Shown: piece after piece, positions 1 through 13,600 of the stretch | Layout: the number at the start of each line of letters is the position of its first letter | Position numbering within the stretch: position 1 is the first letter of the stretch | Assembly (NCBI GenBank): GCA_038373865.1 | Contig: JAXGGA010005153.1 | Location: 16,751-80,750 of the forward strand | Direction of reading: 5' to 3' | DNA length: 64,000 nucleotides | Source: Uloborus plumipes | Taxonomy: Eukaryota; Arthropoda; Arachnida; Araneae; Uloboridae | The notes under the pieces: generated by a model | Told to the model about the DNA's origin: nothing | Databases searched by the model: none | Seen by the model: the letters and a program-made list of their open reading frames with translations, nothing else | Made by a program: the position numbers and the translations under genes

Positions 1-119
1 ATGATTGATGTATCATTAAAAGAGGTATTATTAACAAGTTTGATAGTCATTCTTCAAATGCTCTTTTTTTTAACCAAAAAAAAATTTGCTAATGAGTGTT
101 TTTTTTTTTTTTTTTGCAG

Positions 120-173
120 ATGAATATAATGAACTTTGTCCACATGGAGTAGGATTTGATAAAGATGGTAGAG
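120..173 (+). CDS. FBN: Fibrillin exon: tail of a TB (8-Cys) domain
   Basis: An 18-codon exon, phase 1-1, between a T-rich tract ending in GCAG and a GTAAGA donor. It encodes [13 protein letters not shown] followed by DKDGRG. The ELCP-G-G-F pattern is the end of a TB/8-Cys domain, which in fibrillins leads into the next cbEGF. The rest of the TB domain must be encoded upstream of the window. Confidence 0.85.
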
Positions 174-1058
174 GTAAGATTTTTTTTTTTTTATTTAAAA
201 AAAAAAAAAAAAAAAAAATTTTTAACGTACTTTTCCTAAATAAATTTTTTATCATGTGCAGCATTGATTTATGAAGCATAGTAAATCTTTCAAATAATTC
301 AAAACCACCTACAAGTGTAATCTAAATTCCCATTAGTGATATTTTTCATTTATATGAAATTATCCATACATTTTCAGTGTGTTTTTACCTTGTATTTTGA
401 AGTGTACTTGTCAGTAATCAACATTAGATGTCACTATTGGATATAAAAGGCATTGTAATATCTTATTAGCCACAGAAAGTTTTTATTTCTGCATCAAGGA
501 CATAATTTCCAATGGGTGTTTACACCATATATTTTTACATACTAAAATTGTTCATTAGTCCTACTAACGTGACAGGAACTTTAATAATGCCTCATAAACA
601 TTTTCTGACTTTCAAATTTAAAAATACTTTGACTTGTTAATCATTACTCAAAATTTTGTTCCTCCAGATGTTGATGAATGTTCCTTAATGCCAGAGATTT
701 GCCAGAATGGACGTTGTATCAATACCCTTGGATCATATCGCTGCATTTGTAACAAAGGATATAAACCAGATCTTTCTGGAATTAGATGTGTAGGTAAGAC
801 AATATATTATTTAAAATGGTGGGAAATATTTTTAGATTGTTCAGTTCAACTTTTTGTTTCAAGAATTCTTCCACGCTTCCCTGAAAGTAATTAATAAATT
901 AATATTTACCTTTTTTGAAAATAAAAACCTTTGTGTGTGCATATGTATGTTTTATGAGAAGAAATGTTTCTGAAGATAAGTTATTGGTCTAAAAAGAGGT
1001 TTTGTTGCATCCTTTTCTTTTTGCCCTCCCTCCCCCCTATTTGCTATTTTTCACAGCC

Positions 1059-1103
<45 letters not shown>

Positions 1104-1572
1104 TAATGGTACTCCTCTTTCACATCCACATTTAGTAATGTTCTATAGTACTTTATGAAATCTGAATATTTAAATTAGCTAGGGTTATTTTAAAAACTAA
1201 TTGTTGTTTGTAAAAAAATTTTAGTTGTTTTTTATAGTATTTCAAGATTTTTTTTCCTCACGATTAAACTTATCAAATTTTAGCCATAATAGTTTTAAAA
1301 CCTGATCTCTTTAATTCCTGCTTAAACCTAAAATTAAAGATATTTCTGTCTCTCTCTCTTTAAAACAAATAGGGGGATTTTTGTTCTTGCTTTGTACACA
1401 ATATGGAAATAAATGAATTTTCAGGCATAATCCTGTAGCTATTTGTCCAGGCCTAAGGACTTCACAAAAAAATTATTTTTCTGCTCTTGCTAATAATTCA
1501 CCTTACATTAATTTAACTAAGTATTGTTGCAATGTATCTCATTATATGCTACTGTTGATGTTTTTTTCCTCC

Positions 1573-1624
<52 letters not shown>

Positions 1625-4600
1625 AATATATTTCAACCTGTCTGTTGATCCTAGAATAAATATAGCGATATCACATTTGTAACTTTTAAGGTAATGTTTT
1701 GATATCAAGAATGCTCATTTAATTAATGATCATTTTGTCCTTGCCGTCCAATGATACTGTAGGTTGTATGAATTCAAATTCTTATCTGGTTATGCAAGTT
1801 CAACGACTTAACCCTTCACTGCACGGTGTGCCAGATCTGGCACAAACCAAATAAACCCTCATATATTCCTATGATTTTTAAATGCAGTTAAACTGAGCTT
1901 TGTGTCCCTTCTGGAACATTGCTATAACAGTTCAATGTGATTTTTATGCACTAGTCTAGGTATTACAGTTCTTGCTTTTTTAAAAAAAAGGGTCTGCATT
2001 TCCGTTAGAAGTGTGCTTAGTCATTATTTCCTTTGTTCCAAAAATGTTTAAATACACTTAGTGGAAAGTTTGTTTATACCACTTATGACACAAAAACATT
2101 GTAGATTATTACACTTATCGGTATACAAAGCATATGCTATGTGCTTTGTGCCATATATAGAACAAACAATTAAAACATCATTTTTGGTGCACATTTTTAA
2201 GATTAATTTTTTTCTTCATTTTTCCTGAACTCAGGGTTATTTAAAAGGTAACAAATGATTTCAGGGCTCTCACCAAGTCACTTTTTTCACTAAAAGTCAC
2301 TTTTTTTTTCATTGGTCACCAAAAGTCACTTTCGAAGGCCAAAAGTCACTTTTTGTCACTTTTTTGGGGAAAATATTGATTTTGTCACTTTTTTGGTCAC
2401 TTTTTATTTTTTTAAATCTGACCAAGTGACAAATATCCTTTGAACTTTTCTTTCGACCATCAAAATCGTCGCTCAGTACCGATACCACACGAGGACTGGA
2501 GGAAGGAAATTCTTTTTCCCCCTGAATGACCCTATGGATGATGAAACCGAAAAAAAACTACAGTTCTTTCATTCACCTGTCCAAATGTTCCGCTTTTCCC
2601 GTCAAAGCCCGCTTTTTTTATCGTTTTGTACCGATAAATTGCTGTTATTTTTCGTACCTGGGGTGATTGTTTTCTAAAACTTTTCCAGTACTTTCTAGAT
2701 CTTCTAATTTTTTGTTTTAACATTTGTTTTAAAATTAATTCCAATGTAGAAATTTTCTTGAATTCCAGCTACATGTTTTTTCATTTTCTGATTAGTTCTT
2801 TGTTTAATAATAGTTCGTTTAAATATCTATTCCATTGTCGTAAAAGCATTTTCAGCTCTTGAGTGATGTGTTAGCTAAAAGTATACTTTTCAAGAATTTA
2901 GCTTCTAGTATGAAAAAAAAAACCATGCATATATGTGTATGTAATTTGCGCTGTTGCTTTCTTTTCATTGTCTGAGGATTATCTTAGTTTATAGAAACTT
3001 TTTGATTTTTTTTAGTTATTTTATAGTCAAAAGATCCCCCCCCCCCACCCCACCCCACTTTAAAATATGTGATTTGACATGAATATGAAAAATATTTTAA
3101 ATTGTCAAAGCTATTTTTAGTAAATCTGCAGCCAGTTTTGAAAAATGTAATTCTTGTATAGTATTCTTATCTCTCGTCGTCTCGTCTATATCATACCTGT
3201 TTCTTTTCAGAATTTTGTTTTCAGTAGAATTTTGGAATACATGCATTAGCAAAATAGTATTTTTTCGCTTTAGAAGTTTATCCTGCAGGACGAGCTATGA
3301 TTTAAAACTATTGGTTTCCTGAATTTCACTTTTAGTATCGGGGAACGTTCTAAGTTAACTTATATTTGGAAATGTTTATAATATTTAGGGATGTACCGAG
3401 TACTCGGTAAATATTCGGTACTCGGCTTACTCGGCCAATTTGCCGAGTACTCGGTACTCGGCCAAATTTGGATCAGGTACTCGGCCGATACCGAGTAGTT
3501 GCAGAAAATTGAATAGTTCAAGACACATTTTTCAATAATTAAAAATATGCAAATATATATATATAATGCATTCATTTACAATCAATATATATTAATAAAA
3601 TATGACTGAAGAGTACGTGTAAGTTTTTAAAAAGAAAATAATTCCAACTTAATTGAAACTTTATATTTATTCATTTAATGTAGTTTCATTTTAAAAATAA
3701 CTTTTTTCTAACATTTTTGACAGAATAAATAAAATATTTTACACAATGCATAAGTTAAATTCAGTGGGATTTTTGTTCTAAGAACTGTCATATAGAGGTC
3801 CATTCCAATGATCAGTTCATATGTCAGGGTTCGAATTTACTGCTGATCCATTGGTTCCAGACCAGTAAAACTCGCCTCGTATCACCATAAAAATAATAAA
3901 CAATCCAAGGACCACCATTTTTTTTAAAGAAAAAAAATGTGGTTAATAATTTGAACCAGTGATGTTGTCTGTTAACCAGTATATATTCCTGTTCACTGGT
4001 CGAGAAGACCAGTAAAATTTTGTAATGATTTCTAACCCTGCACCGCTGTATGTCAATGATTTTTTAAAAAACAATTGGTACTCGGCAACTCGGTACTCGG
4101 CCGAGTAGTGAAAGGCCGAGTACTCGGCTACTCGGCCAAAGTGCTACTCGGTGCATCCCTAACAATATTCTTTGCAAATGCAATGCACCATTAATTTGGC
4201 TGATTGTTTTCAAGTGTTTGGCACATGCTCAATTTATTATCTGAATATTTTCCATACTTTTAATTTTTTCTTTTTTTTTTTTTTGTAATCAAACGTTCTA
4301 CAGAATATTTTACCTGCTGTCATAGATTCCAAGTTTAGTTAATGTTTTCTAAATTGTTAGTAGTCAGACACCCCTGGTATGTATGCTTGTGGCTGTTTTC
4401 TTGTTGAGATAATGATAAGAATCTCATTTTCAAAAAGTAGAAATATTTTTGTTCATTGATGAAAGAATAGTCAAGCATTTTTCTACTACTTCTATATTTG
4501 AACAGTCTAAAGGGATGTGGTATGTACTTTTCTTGTTTAATTACTAAAAAAAATGATGACACAGAATAGTAAAAAAATGTTTACTATTATGCGTGTTCAT

Positions 4601-7600
4601 GTTTCATAGTTGAAATAAAATGCTTACAATTTTGAAGTTTTGGTAGATAATATTTTCTGTGAATAAATTTAAAATTTAATTGTTATTTATGTTCAAAACA
4701 TTACAGGTAAAGTTTTAAATAGTGATAAAATTGTGTACTTAATTATAGTGGTAACAGTTAAGTTTCGGTTGGTCACTTTTTAGTCACTTTTTTGTAAAAA
4801 ATAGTCACTTTTTTCACTTTTTTTGATCACATTCTTGGTGGGAGCCCTGTGATTTTTTTCATGAAAATATAAAAAATCGTGCAGTGAAGGGTTAAAATCT
4901 AAAAAGTAGATTCAAGTAAATTTATTTCAAAGAGCAATTTTGAATTTTTGTAATTGCATGTCTTCTGTATAATAATGCTCAGAATGTTTTTTTTTTTTTT
5001 TTTTGTGTTTCCTGTATTTATTTATTTTTCCTCTTTATTGGACTCTTTCCTACCCCCGCCCTCTCTTTCTCTGACCTGTTTTGAGATTTGTTTGAAGGTG
5101 GTTAAGGGTGTGAAACATGAAACTCTTCTAGTAATTTTACTTTATTGCAACTCTACTCTTTAAAACATCTATCATAAAATCAAACTGATAATAGTCACTT
5201 AATTAGGGATAGCTTGGGAAAAAATTAGGTCTTCCAACCATAAGGAAAAATATCTTTTTTCCTAACAGAAGAAGCTGTGCTTTTGGAAATTAAATATGCA
5301 TTGCCAAAAGTGGGACAGTGTTGTTCAAACATGCACTCATCACATATATCTATAAACCTCCAGAAGAAGTTTCTCTTGATATCAAAATTTTAGTTCCTTC
5401 AAGAGACACTCTTTTTCGTATAAAAATATCAAGAAGCAATTAACGTTCCAATCCAAAGCTACTCTTATAATTTTGAAAATTCAAAGCTTCGCGGCATTTT
5501 AAAATTTAGGGTGTAGTAGTAGTGTATAAAGTATTAAAACTTTATTTTTAGGATTTAACTTCTATATTTCACTTTAATAAAAATGTTTTGTATCAAATCA
5601 TCTTCATATATTTTTGACACGAAATGTAAATTTAGTAAAAGAGCTTTTGTTTTAGACTTCTAAACATGTTTAACCAAGCTGTGTTTTTTTTTTTTTTCCT
5701 TTTTTTAAGAACACATTTAGGAGCTATAACAGTTTTTAAAAAATATTCTCTAATTATCATTGTTTGAACTTTATCAAGAATTTATACTATTTGTTTTCTC
5801 TTATTCAGATGTCAATGAATGTGATCATGTTCCTCCTCCTTGTAAGTTCACTTGTGAAAATACAGAAGGAAGTTTCCGGTGCTCATGCCCAAGAGGTTAT
5901 GTTTTGGCCCCAGACAATATTACATGTAGAGGTAATAGTATTTATATAAAATTATTGATGCCTTCTTATTTTTATTTGATAAAGTTATTTGCTCTGAGGA
6001 AATAGAGTTTACTTGATAATTTAATATTATGACTTACACCATGTCACATATTTATATGAACATACTCTATACTGAGGTAGACAAGAACAGTGTAATGTAT
6101 ATCAATTTGTTGATATTTTTCTGATATTTAATGGATGGTCAATGTTTTGATGTTTATATAAAAATCACTATGTTTTCCAAACCTAACTATGGTCTGGCAT
6201 TATTACAACAAAGTGGAGTTATGGCAGCTTTTTTGAATTTCTTTTCTTTTAATGGCTGGCAGTTTTTACATTGCAATTATACTATTTATGAAATGTTACT
6301 ATGGTAAACTTTCCTTTTGGAAAGCAAACATATTTTTCCCATTTAAAAAGTTATTTTTCTCTAGATATTGATGAATGCAAAACTGGATTACATGATTGCC
6401 AAAATCAATGTGTCAACACTCAGGGAAGTTACCAATGTACTTGCCAGTCAGGTTTCACCCAGTCTGGTGGACAATGTTTAGGTAAGCATAGTTACAACAT
6501 AGTGTTTTTTTATGAACCTCTATGAGGGAGAGAAAAGGGCAAACTTTCAAAAGTTAAGCCTTCATGAAAAACTTTCACAAGGGCTTAAATTTCAAAAAAT
6601 TCTGGTTCCATTGTTGAATGTATACCATTGAAGATTTCTCATTAACTTTGAGTGTTATTTATTTATTTATTTATTTTTAAATTCCAGATGATTGATTGTT
6701 TAGCATTTTGTTAAATAATTCTGCGTGTTGATTTAAAATAAGATAGTTTTTAAACGTACAATTTGGTATGGAATGATTAATGTGTGTGTTAAAATATTAA
6801 ATTAGTAGCATTTGGGAGTATATGTTTATCCCTTTTAAAAAATTAAATAATTGCTGATACAAAATGTTCACTCTTCCTTATTGAATATGTCATGTATACT
6901 GCTTTGTAAACAGTAAGTCTTTCGAATGTACCTTTTCTAAATCTGCTTCTTTTCCTCCTTAAGACATCAATGAATGTACAGATGAACCACATTTATGTTC
7001 TCCTAGTGGAACTTGCATGAATATGCCTGGAAGTTTCAAATGTCTGTGTCCTAGAGGATATAATTTAGATCCATCTGGAAAATTTTGCATTGGTGAGTTA
7101 AATATTTTCAAGATAGTATTGACGTAACATTTCTCTAAAAATTTATACATCAAATAAAAAGTAAAGTCAGCAAGGTCCCATTCAAAACTTAAAACTATTT
7201 ATCAAGTTTCACAAAATCAACATCTAATTCATTACATTTTCTTAGAATTCCTTTCAATTTTGCATGAGATTTCATTGTGTCCAAAAATTTCATTGAATAC
7301 TGCTTTTCCATTGTATATCCCACTTTAGTACATAATCTGCAGTCAATAGAATTTAACCTTTTAACTTGTATAAGTTGTAGCTAACCCCCAGAAAATATAG
7401 TTATTTGGTATGATAATTATTAATTAGGTGCATGTTCATGTACTGGGCTCTGCATATACAGCTTCGAAATGTGCAGAATAAACATAAGATTTCAAATGAA
7501 AATGCAAGGAAATAAGTACGTTTAATGAAAAAGCATTCTTTCATGACATGAGAAAATCTTTTTTTACTGGAATATAAGTGTAGTTATTGGGCAAATGCTT

Positions 7601-10600
7601 TACATGTAAATGTTCAATGGAATAAATACCTTTTGAAATTTTAACAGAATTATAGCAACACAACATCAAGCATATTTATGCACTACATAAGCTCAAATTA
7701 GCTCTTTTTTTTTTTCCTTTAACGCATTTTTTACTTTTTTTTTTGTTTTCGGTATCAGATACTGATGAATGCCAAGATGATTCCCGTTGCCAACATGGTT
7801 GTGAAAATATGGTTGGTGGTTATCGCTGTGCCTGCCCTGAAGGTTTTAGGCAGCACTATTATTGGAATCAATGTGTGGGTAAGTGAAGAAAAAAAAAACT
7901 TTGCATTGGTATATTTTTGCTTGCATCCATTAAAAAATTGCATAAATAAAATTTATTAAAATCGAAATCTACTTTTTTAACTCAAATTGAGCCTCTCTCT
8001 TAAATTTGCCATCCTAGACAAATGTGTAATCTATTTTTGTGTAAACCTATCCCCTTAGGGAAAGCTTGGACTAGCCACCGACCCTAAGACAGATGTCCCC
8101 TTGTTTCCATTTAAAATAATGCTTCTAAAGTATGAGTTATGAAATTAATATCTTTCGGGCTAAGTGGATTATTTATAGCACTGAAATCTAACTTCCAAAG
8201 ACGACTTTCCACATTTAGCTTTTTTGACTTCCTAAATTTTCAGAATGATGATGAAGAACCAGGTGTCTATTCAGGATATTTTACAAAGATCCTATTTTTA
8301 CAGTTTTGTGAAAAATAGTTTGGAATTTTCCGAAAACTAAGATGTAATTCTGTTAACACGTTGGGAGCGCATGAACTCTTGGAAGGACGGCAACAGGTTC
8401 ACGTAGCGGGCAGCTGTCCTCTTGGGGGAGAACTTTAAGTTTTCACAATTGAATATTTAAAAAGCAATTTTTAAATATTTTTCCCTTTATCTACGTTAAA
8501 AATGGAGTGGAATTGGTAAGTTAGACAACAAAAAAATTTTCCGCGCGATGGTGGTTACCATTGTCATGAGATCAGTATTGAACGTGTTAAAGACCGTTAA
8601 GGCTTGAAATATTCCCGATCGTTTTTGAATCTTGAATTTCTGTGAAAAGACAGTTTTAGATATTTTTGTGAAGGGTCCATTTTTGAGTAACTGAGTTTTG
8701 TGAAGAGTCCGTTAACAGACCTAATTTCTCTAGGTTGACCCCTGAAAACTATTTAGTAATGTTTTCATTGTATGCATTTCATTTTTGCATAATTCACCTT
8801 TTTTTTTTTTTAATTAGAAATTGTATCAAAAAGGAGACATGTTTTATGGAGGATGCATAATCAAAATGATTATGCAAGTATAGAATCTATTTTAACTTTG
8901 CTTTCTCTTTTTCAAATGAAAATATTTGTTTTGTTCTTGTAGATGAGAATGAATGTGCAGCAGGACCAGTGTGTGGAGCAGCAAGCTGTGAAAATACTGT
9001 TGGTAGCTATTCTTGCAGTTGCCCCCCTGGATATGCATTTGATGGGAATAATATGATGTGCATAGGTAAGATGTAGCTGTATTTTAAACTTATTTTTTAT
9101 TCCTTCTTAATGATAAAATGTAACTTTGATTTGTGCCCTATCATAATGCTTGCATGCTGTTATGGGATTTTCAAACAAAATGTTACAGGTCAATTATAAT
9201 TTTAAATAATTTTGTTATTTTTTCAAATAATTGTGGTATTTACTGTTGGTTTAAGCTAGCTTACACTTCTTAATCAATAAATCCAGACTTTAAGCCTTAT
9301 ATCCTCATAAATTGCTGGTCTTAAATTTTCACTCTTAAACTATGATTGCGCTTGTGATGAAATTTGAAATTCATATATAATACAATAGGCTGACAATATC
9401 TCCACTTTGTTTATCTCACTTATATCAGTTTTTAAAGAACCCAGAGAGAAAAAAATTATTAATTCGAAGTGCACTCTGCTTATTTTGTAGTTTTAAACGG
9501 ACACTTTTTAATACTTTGCTAAGTTTCACTTGACTAGCTTAGTAGCAAAACATATGTGTACTAAATGTATACTAAAGACAATCACCTCAAAAATGGTAAA
9601 AAATAATGTATCTGAATAGTGAATATCTCTGAATGATGAATTTTGTTGCCTAATTTTATTCATTTTTTAACTATCACTCCTATAGAAGTAGGTGGTGGAG
9701 CTGGTGGTTGCCAAAATGCACCATGCAATTTTGGTTGTTCTGCTGGACCTTATGGTTATTCATGTGGTTGCCCAGATGGCTATCAAAGAAGCCAAGGGTG
9801 AGTTAAATACATAATGCTTTAAAATTTTCTACTATGAGCAATTTTTTTAAACCCAATACATTCTATTTTCAATGTAAGCTAAAAAGAAAGGTAATCTACA
9901 AGATTACAAAAATCAAGTTAAATTCATTTGCGTAAATCATCATTAAAATACATTTTTTCTTCCTTTTTGTCTTTCACACTTGTTCCCCTTTTGTTGTCAA
10001 TTCTGTGCATTGACGTTTGAGATGATACACTATATAGCTATTTGTGGGTGCGTTTGTCTGAAATGTGTGTTAATATGTGCTCAAAATTATTTGATTCTTT
10101 GATACAAAAACTTATTTCTTAAGCAATTCTGCTTAGCAATGATGGCAAGACCAAAATTTGGCACAATAGCATTCAGTTTAACAAACGTAACAGCAATATG
10201 TTACAGAATTCAGTACTAAAAGTACCTAGTGTAAGCTAATACAGGGACTTAACAATAGGGGGAAATGCAGTAATGAAGTGCATGTGTGCTGTGAACAAAA
10301 AGAAGGGCTATTTGACTCATTTAGGAGTACAGTAGAATGGCGAATATCCAACCTGTCAATATAAAACCAAGTTCGGATAATCAAAATTTTGTATAATTGG
10401 AAAGACAAATAAACACATGAACTGCTTTTAAGTTCAACAGATGTACTTTTTAATCAAATTTAGAAGTGAAGAGTAGTTGAATAGGTAGTTTATTAATATC
10501 TGGCAATAGCACTATCACACCAAATTTGGCAGTATGGCGCCAATTTCTAATGACATTTCAAAAGATCTGCAGAAAGACTTCAGTGGCATTGATTTTAGTT

Positions 10601-13600
10601 AACATCTCTGTTATGTTAAAATCTACAGCAATTAGACTAGACAGAATGGCTTCCTCCGAATGACCTGAATCCAACTGTCCCAGTCTGATGATCCAGAGGA
10701 GATACTGTTACAGACAAAGGTTTGCAGGTTTTAACATGTAGTAGATGACATAGCTGGAAAAAATTCATGTATATGTGTAAATTTGAAAGTGGCATAGCAT
10801 TTTATCACTTGGTTAAAACTATTTGACTACTAAATTATATTTTTGGTGTATTTTATCTTCAGGAAAAATAAACTTTTTGTTTCCTAAATTACAGGCACTG
10901 CTTATCCAGTCTTTCTCCACAATCATATATTGGCTCTGTTTCACCACAGAATATTGGAGGAATAGACAATAGTTTACTACCTTTAGGAAATCTTCATATA
11001 CCTAGTGAGACTAGCTATACGGGTGATAAAGTGATTTCTACTGAAGGTTGCTATTCTTGTAAATTAAACAGCAATAATCGCCAAAAACGGGATGTTTTCA
11101 ACAAGACCAAAACATTTCCTGAAGTCAGAAGGCTACATTCCAATAAATTATCAGTTCCTCAGTTACGGAGATTAGAGAAAAAAGTTCCAAATAGAATGGT
11201 GAGTGTTTCAGTCATAATTTTTTCTAGAACTTAATGAATTGAATTCAAATACAAATACAAATGTGACGACCAGCAACAGGCTCTTAAATAATAAATATAA
11301 AATCTTATATCTTAAATATAAAAATTTTATTTATTATAATACATTTATACTTCATAAAGTAATAGTTCTTGCTAAAACACATGAAATTCATGTCATGCCA
11401 CTTAAAGTTTTTGACAAATTTAACAGTTTTGAATAATGATTTTCACTATGCAAAAATTTAGGTTACAAATTCATTGTTAACATACTTTAAATACTTTTTC
11501 CACAAAATTAATTTGATTTACAAAATGTTGGTATATTTTATCTAATGTCGTATGAATATTTCAAAATTATTTTAACATTAAAAGCATTAAAACATGAATT
11601 CTATGAAATACTAAATACAGGGTGTCCACTCCAATCGTGGACCAATAGCTAATTTCTAAACCGTTAGAGATAAGCATATAGTTTATTTAGGAAAAAATCT
11701 CCAAATTATGAAAGGAATTTTGGGTCTATTCAATGTTTTTCAAAAAATCAAATTTTGAAAGAGTTACGAAATTTAAATTTTTATACAGCCCCCAGTCCTA
11801 TCAATCATATTTACTAAAACATTCTTGACACTGCAACGTTTAAAACTAAAAAAAAATCACTCTTCTACCACAAAAATTGACCGAGTTATGAGGTTTTGAA
11901 AAATCAAGATTTTGAAGGATTTCGCATACGGTGCCTTAAACGATCTCTCGATGACGTCATGAAACAATGCAAAATCTTGATTTTTCAAAACGTCATAACT
12001 CTTTCAATTTTTGTGGTAGAAGAGTGATTTTTTTTAAGTTTTAAACGTTACAGTGTCAAGAATGTTTTACTAAATATGATTGATAAGACTGGGGGGCTGT
12101 ATAAAAATTTAAATTACGTAACTCTTTCAAAATTTGATTTTTTGAAAAACATTGAATAGACCCAAAATTCCTTTCATGATTTTGAGATTTTTTCCTAAAT
12201 TAACTATATGCTTATCTCTAACGGTTTAGAAATTAGCTATTGGTCCACGATTGGAGTGGACACCCTGTATATATATGCAAGCTATAATACAATGTAAAAG
12301 CTTTAATCCATCAATATATAAAGTGTAGTTATCCATAACTGCATTTCTCTTCATTCTTAGAAGTTTTTTTTTTTTTTTTTGAAAAGTACCTATAAAAAAA
12401 TAGAATCATTGGCATAACTCCATAATTGTTTTTAAAGAGTTACGAGCTCCTTGTCAGTCAGGTTTTTAAAAGAAAATAGTACTGCCCAAGTGTTGGAAAA
12501 ACATGTGTCGTGGTACCTGCTTTCTTTCTGGGACTCCTCTGAGTATGTTTATTAAACCCCTTCCTAACCTTGGAATTGCACCAACAGCACAGAGTGTAGT
12601 GACTGACTCCTGTGAGTACAAGGGGAATCCCCTGAAAGAGATCTTTCCAAAGAAAGAGAATGAACAGCCTGACCAAGAAACTGCAAAATTCTCAGAAATG
12701 TTCAATGTGAAAGCAACTTAGTCAAGGCCAAGCCCTTCTTAGTTTGGCAGCTGGGCCGATCCCCACCCCCTAAAACTTATATTACTTCAACTCCGAACCA
12801 GGCCCTCCATAGGGTTTGGCCCCTAGTATCTGACTAGGTTGACATGGCGCTTTATCAACCCTGGGTTCAATAATCTTATTTTTAAATTTCAAGTGAAATC
12901 TTTCCTAAGAAAATTATACTCTTTTGCATATGTTTTTGGATGCGGCAGAAATCTACAAAAGCGCAATTTTTGGCTGTGTTTGGTAACAATATAGTAAAGA
13001 GTATGGGGCTCTCTACTGACATTGTGAAGAAGTGTCAATTGTTTCTGTCTTTAGAAAGGAATGGTTTGGGGCCCGAATTTAAAATTCTTTAAGAAGAAAA
13101 AATTATGTTAAGGAAATGTGAAAAATTCGAAGGATCTTCTCTGCAAAAATTTTTTGTCCTAGATACCTGGTAAAAGGAAACACTAATTAGGTTTCAGCTA
13201 GTTTGTAACCTCTTTGACTTAGTGAATACCATAGTATACAGGGTGTTCCAAGTTAACTGTCATGACCTTTGAACTTTCCTCAACCGTTAGAGATAAGCAT
13301 ACAGTTCATTTAGAAAAAAATCTCTAAATTACGAAAGGAATTTTGGGTCTGTTCAATGTTTTTCAAAAAATCAAATTTTGAAAGAGTTACAAAATTTAGA
13401 TTTTTATACAGCCCCCAGTCCTATCAATCATATTTAGTAAAACATTCTTGACACTGTAACGTTTAAAACTAAAAAAAAATCACTGTTCTACCACAAAAAT
13501 TGACCGAGTTATGACTTTTTGAAAAATCAAGATTTTGCATTGTTTCATGACGTCATCGAGGGAGCGATCTCTCGAAGACGTCATGAAACAATGCAAAATC

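Larger units (their letters stand above)
1812..4891. mobile_element. piggyBac-like MITE carrying two nested insertions
   Basis: Bounded by TTAA on both sides (1808-1811 and 4892-4895). The ends are perfect inverted repeats, CCCTTCACTGCACG on the left and CGTGCAGTGAAGGG on the right. TTAA target duplication with CCC-starting termini is the hallmark of piggyBac-type elements. Without the insert at 2262-4849 the element is only about 490 bp and non-coding, so it is non-autonomous. An 18-bp palindrome around CAGATCTG lies at 1827-1844. Confidence 0.8.
5932..8942 (+). other. Fibrillin introns between cbEGF exons
   Basis: Covers the introns 5932-6364, 6482-6963, 7093-7758 and 7879-8942, which surround the exons listed separately. 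They are AT-rich. I see no gene, hairpin or clear mobile element in them. Confidence 0.55.

Noticed and set aside
12458..12721. Overlapping 72-79-codon frames on both strands
   Set aside because: No family resemblance. They reflect the lower AT content of an unidentified insert inside a fibrillin intron.
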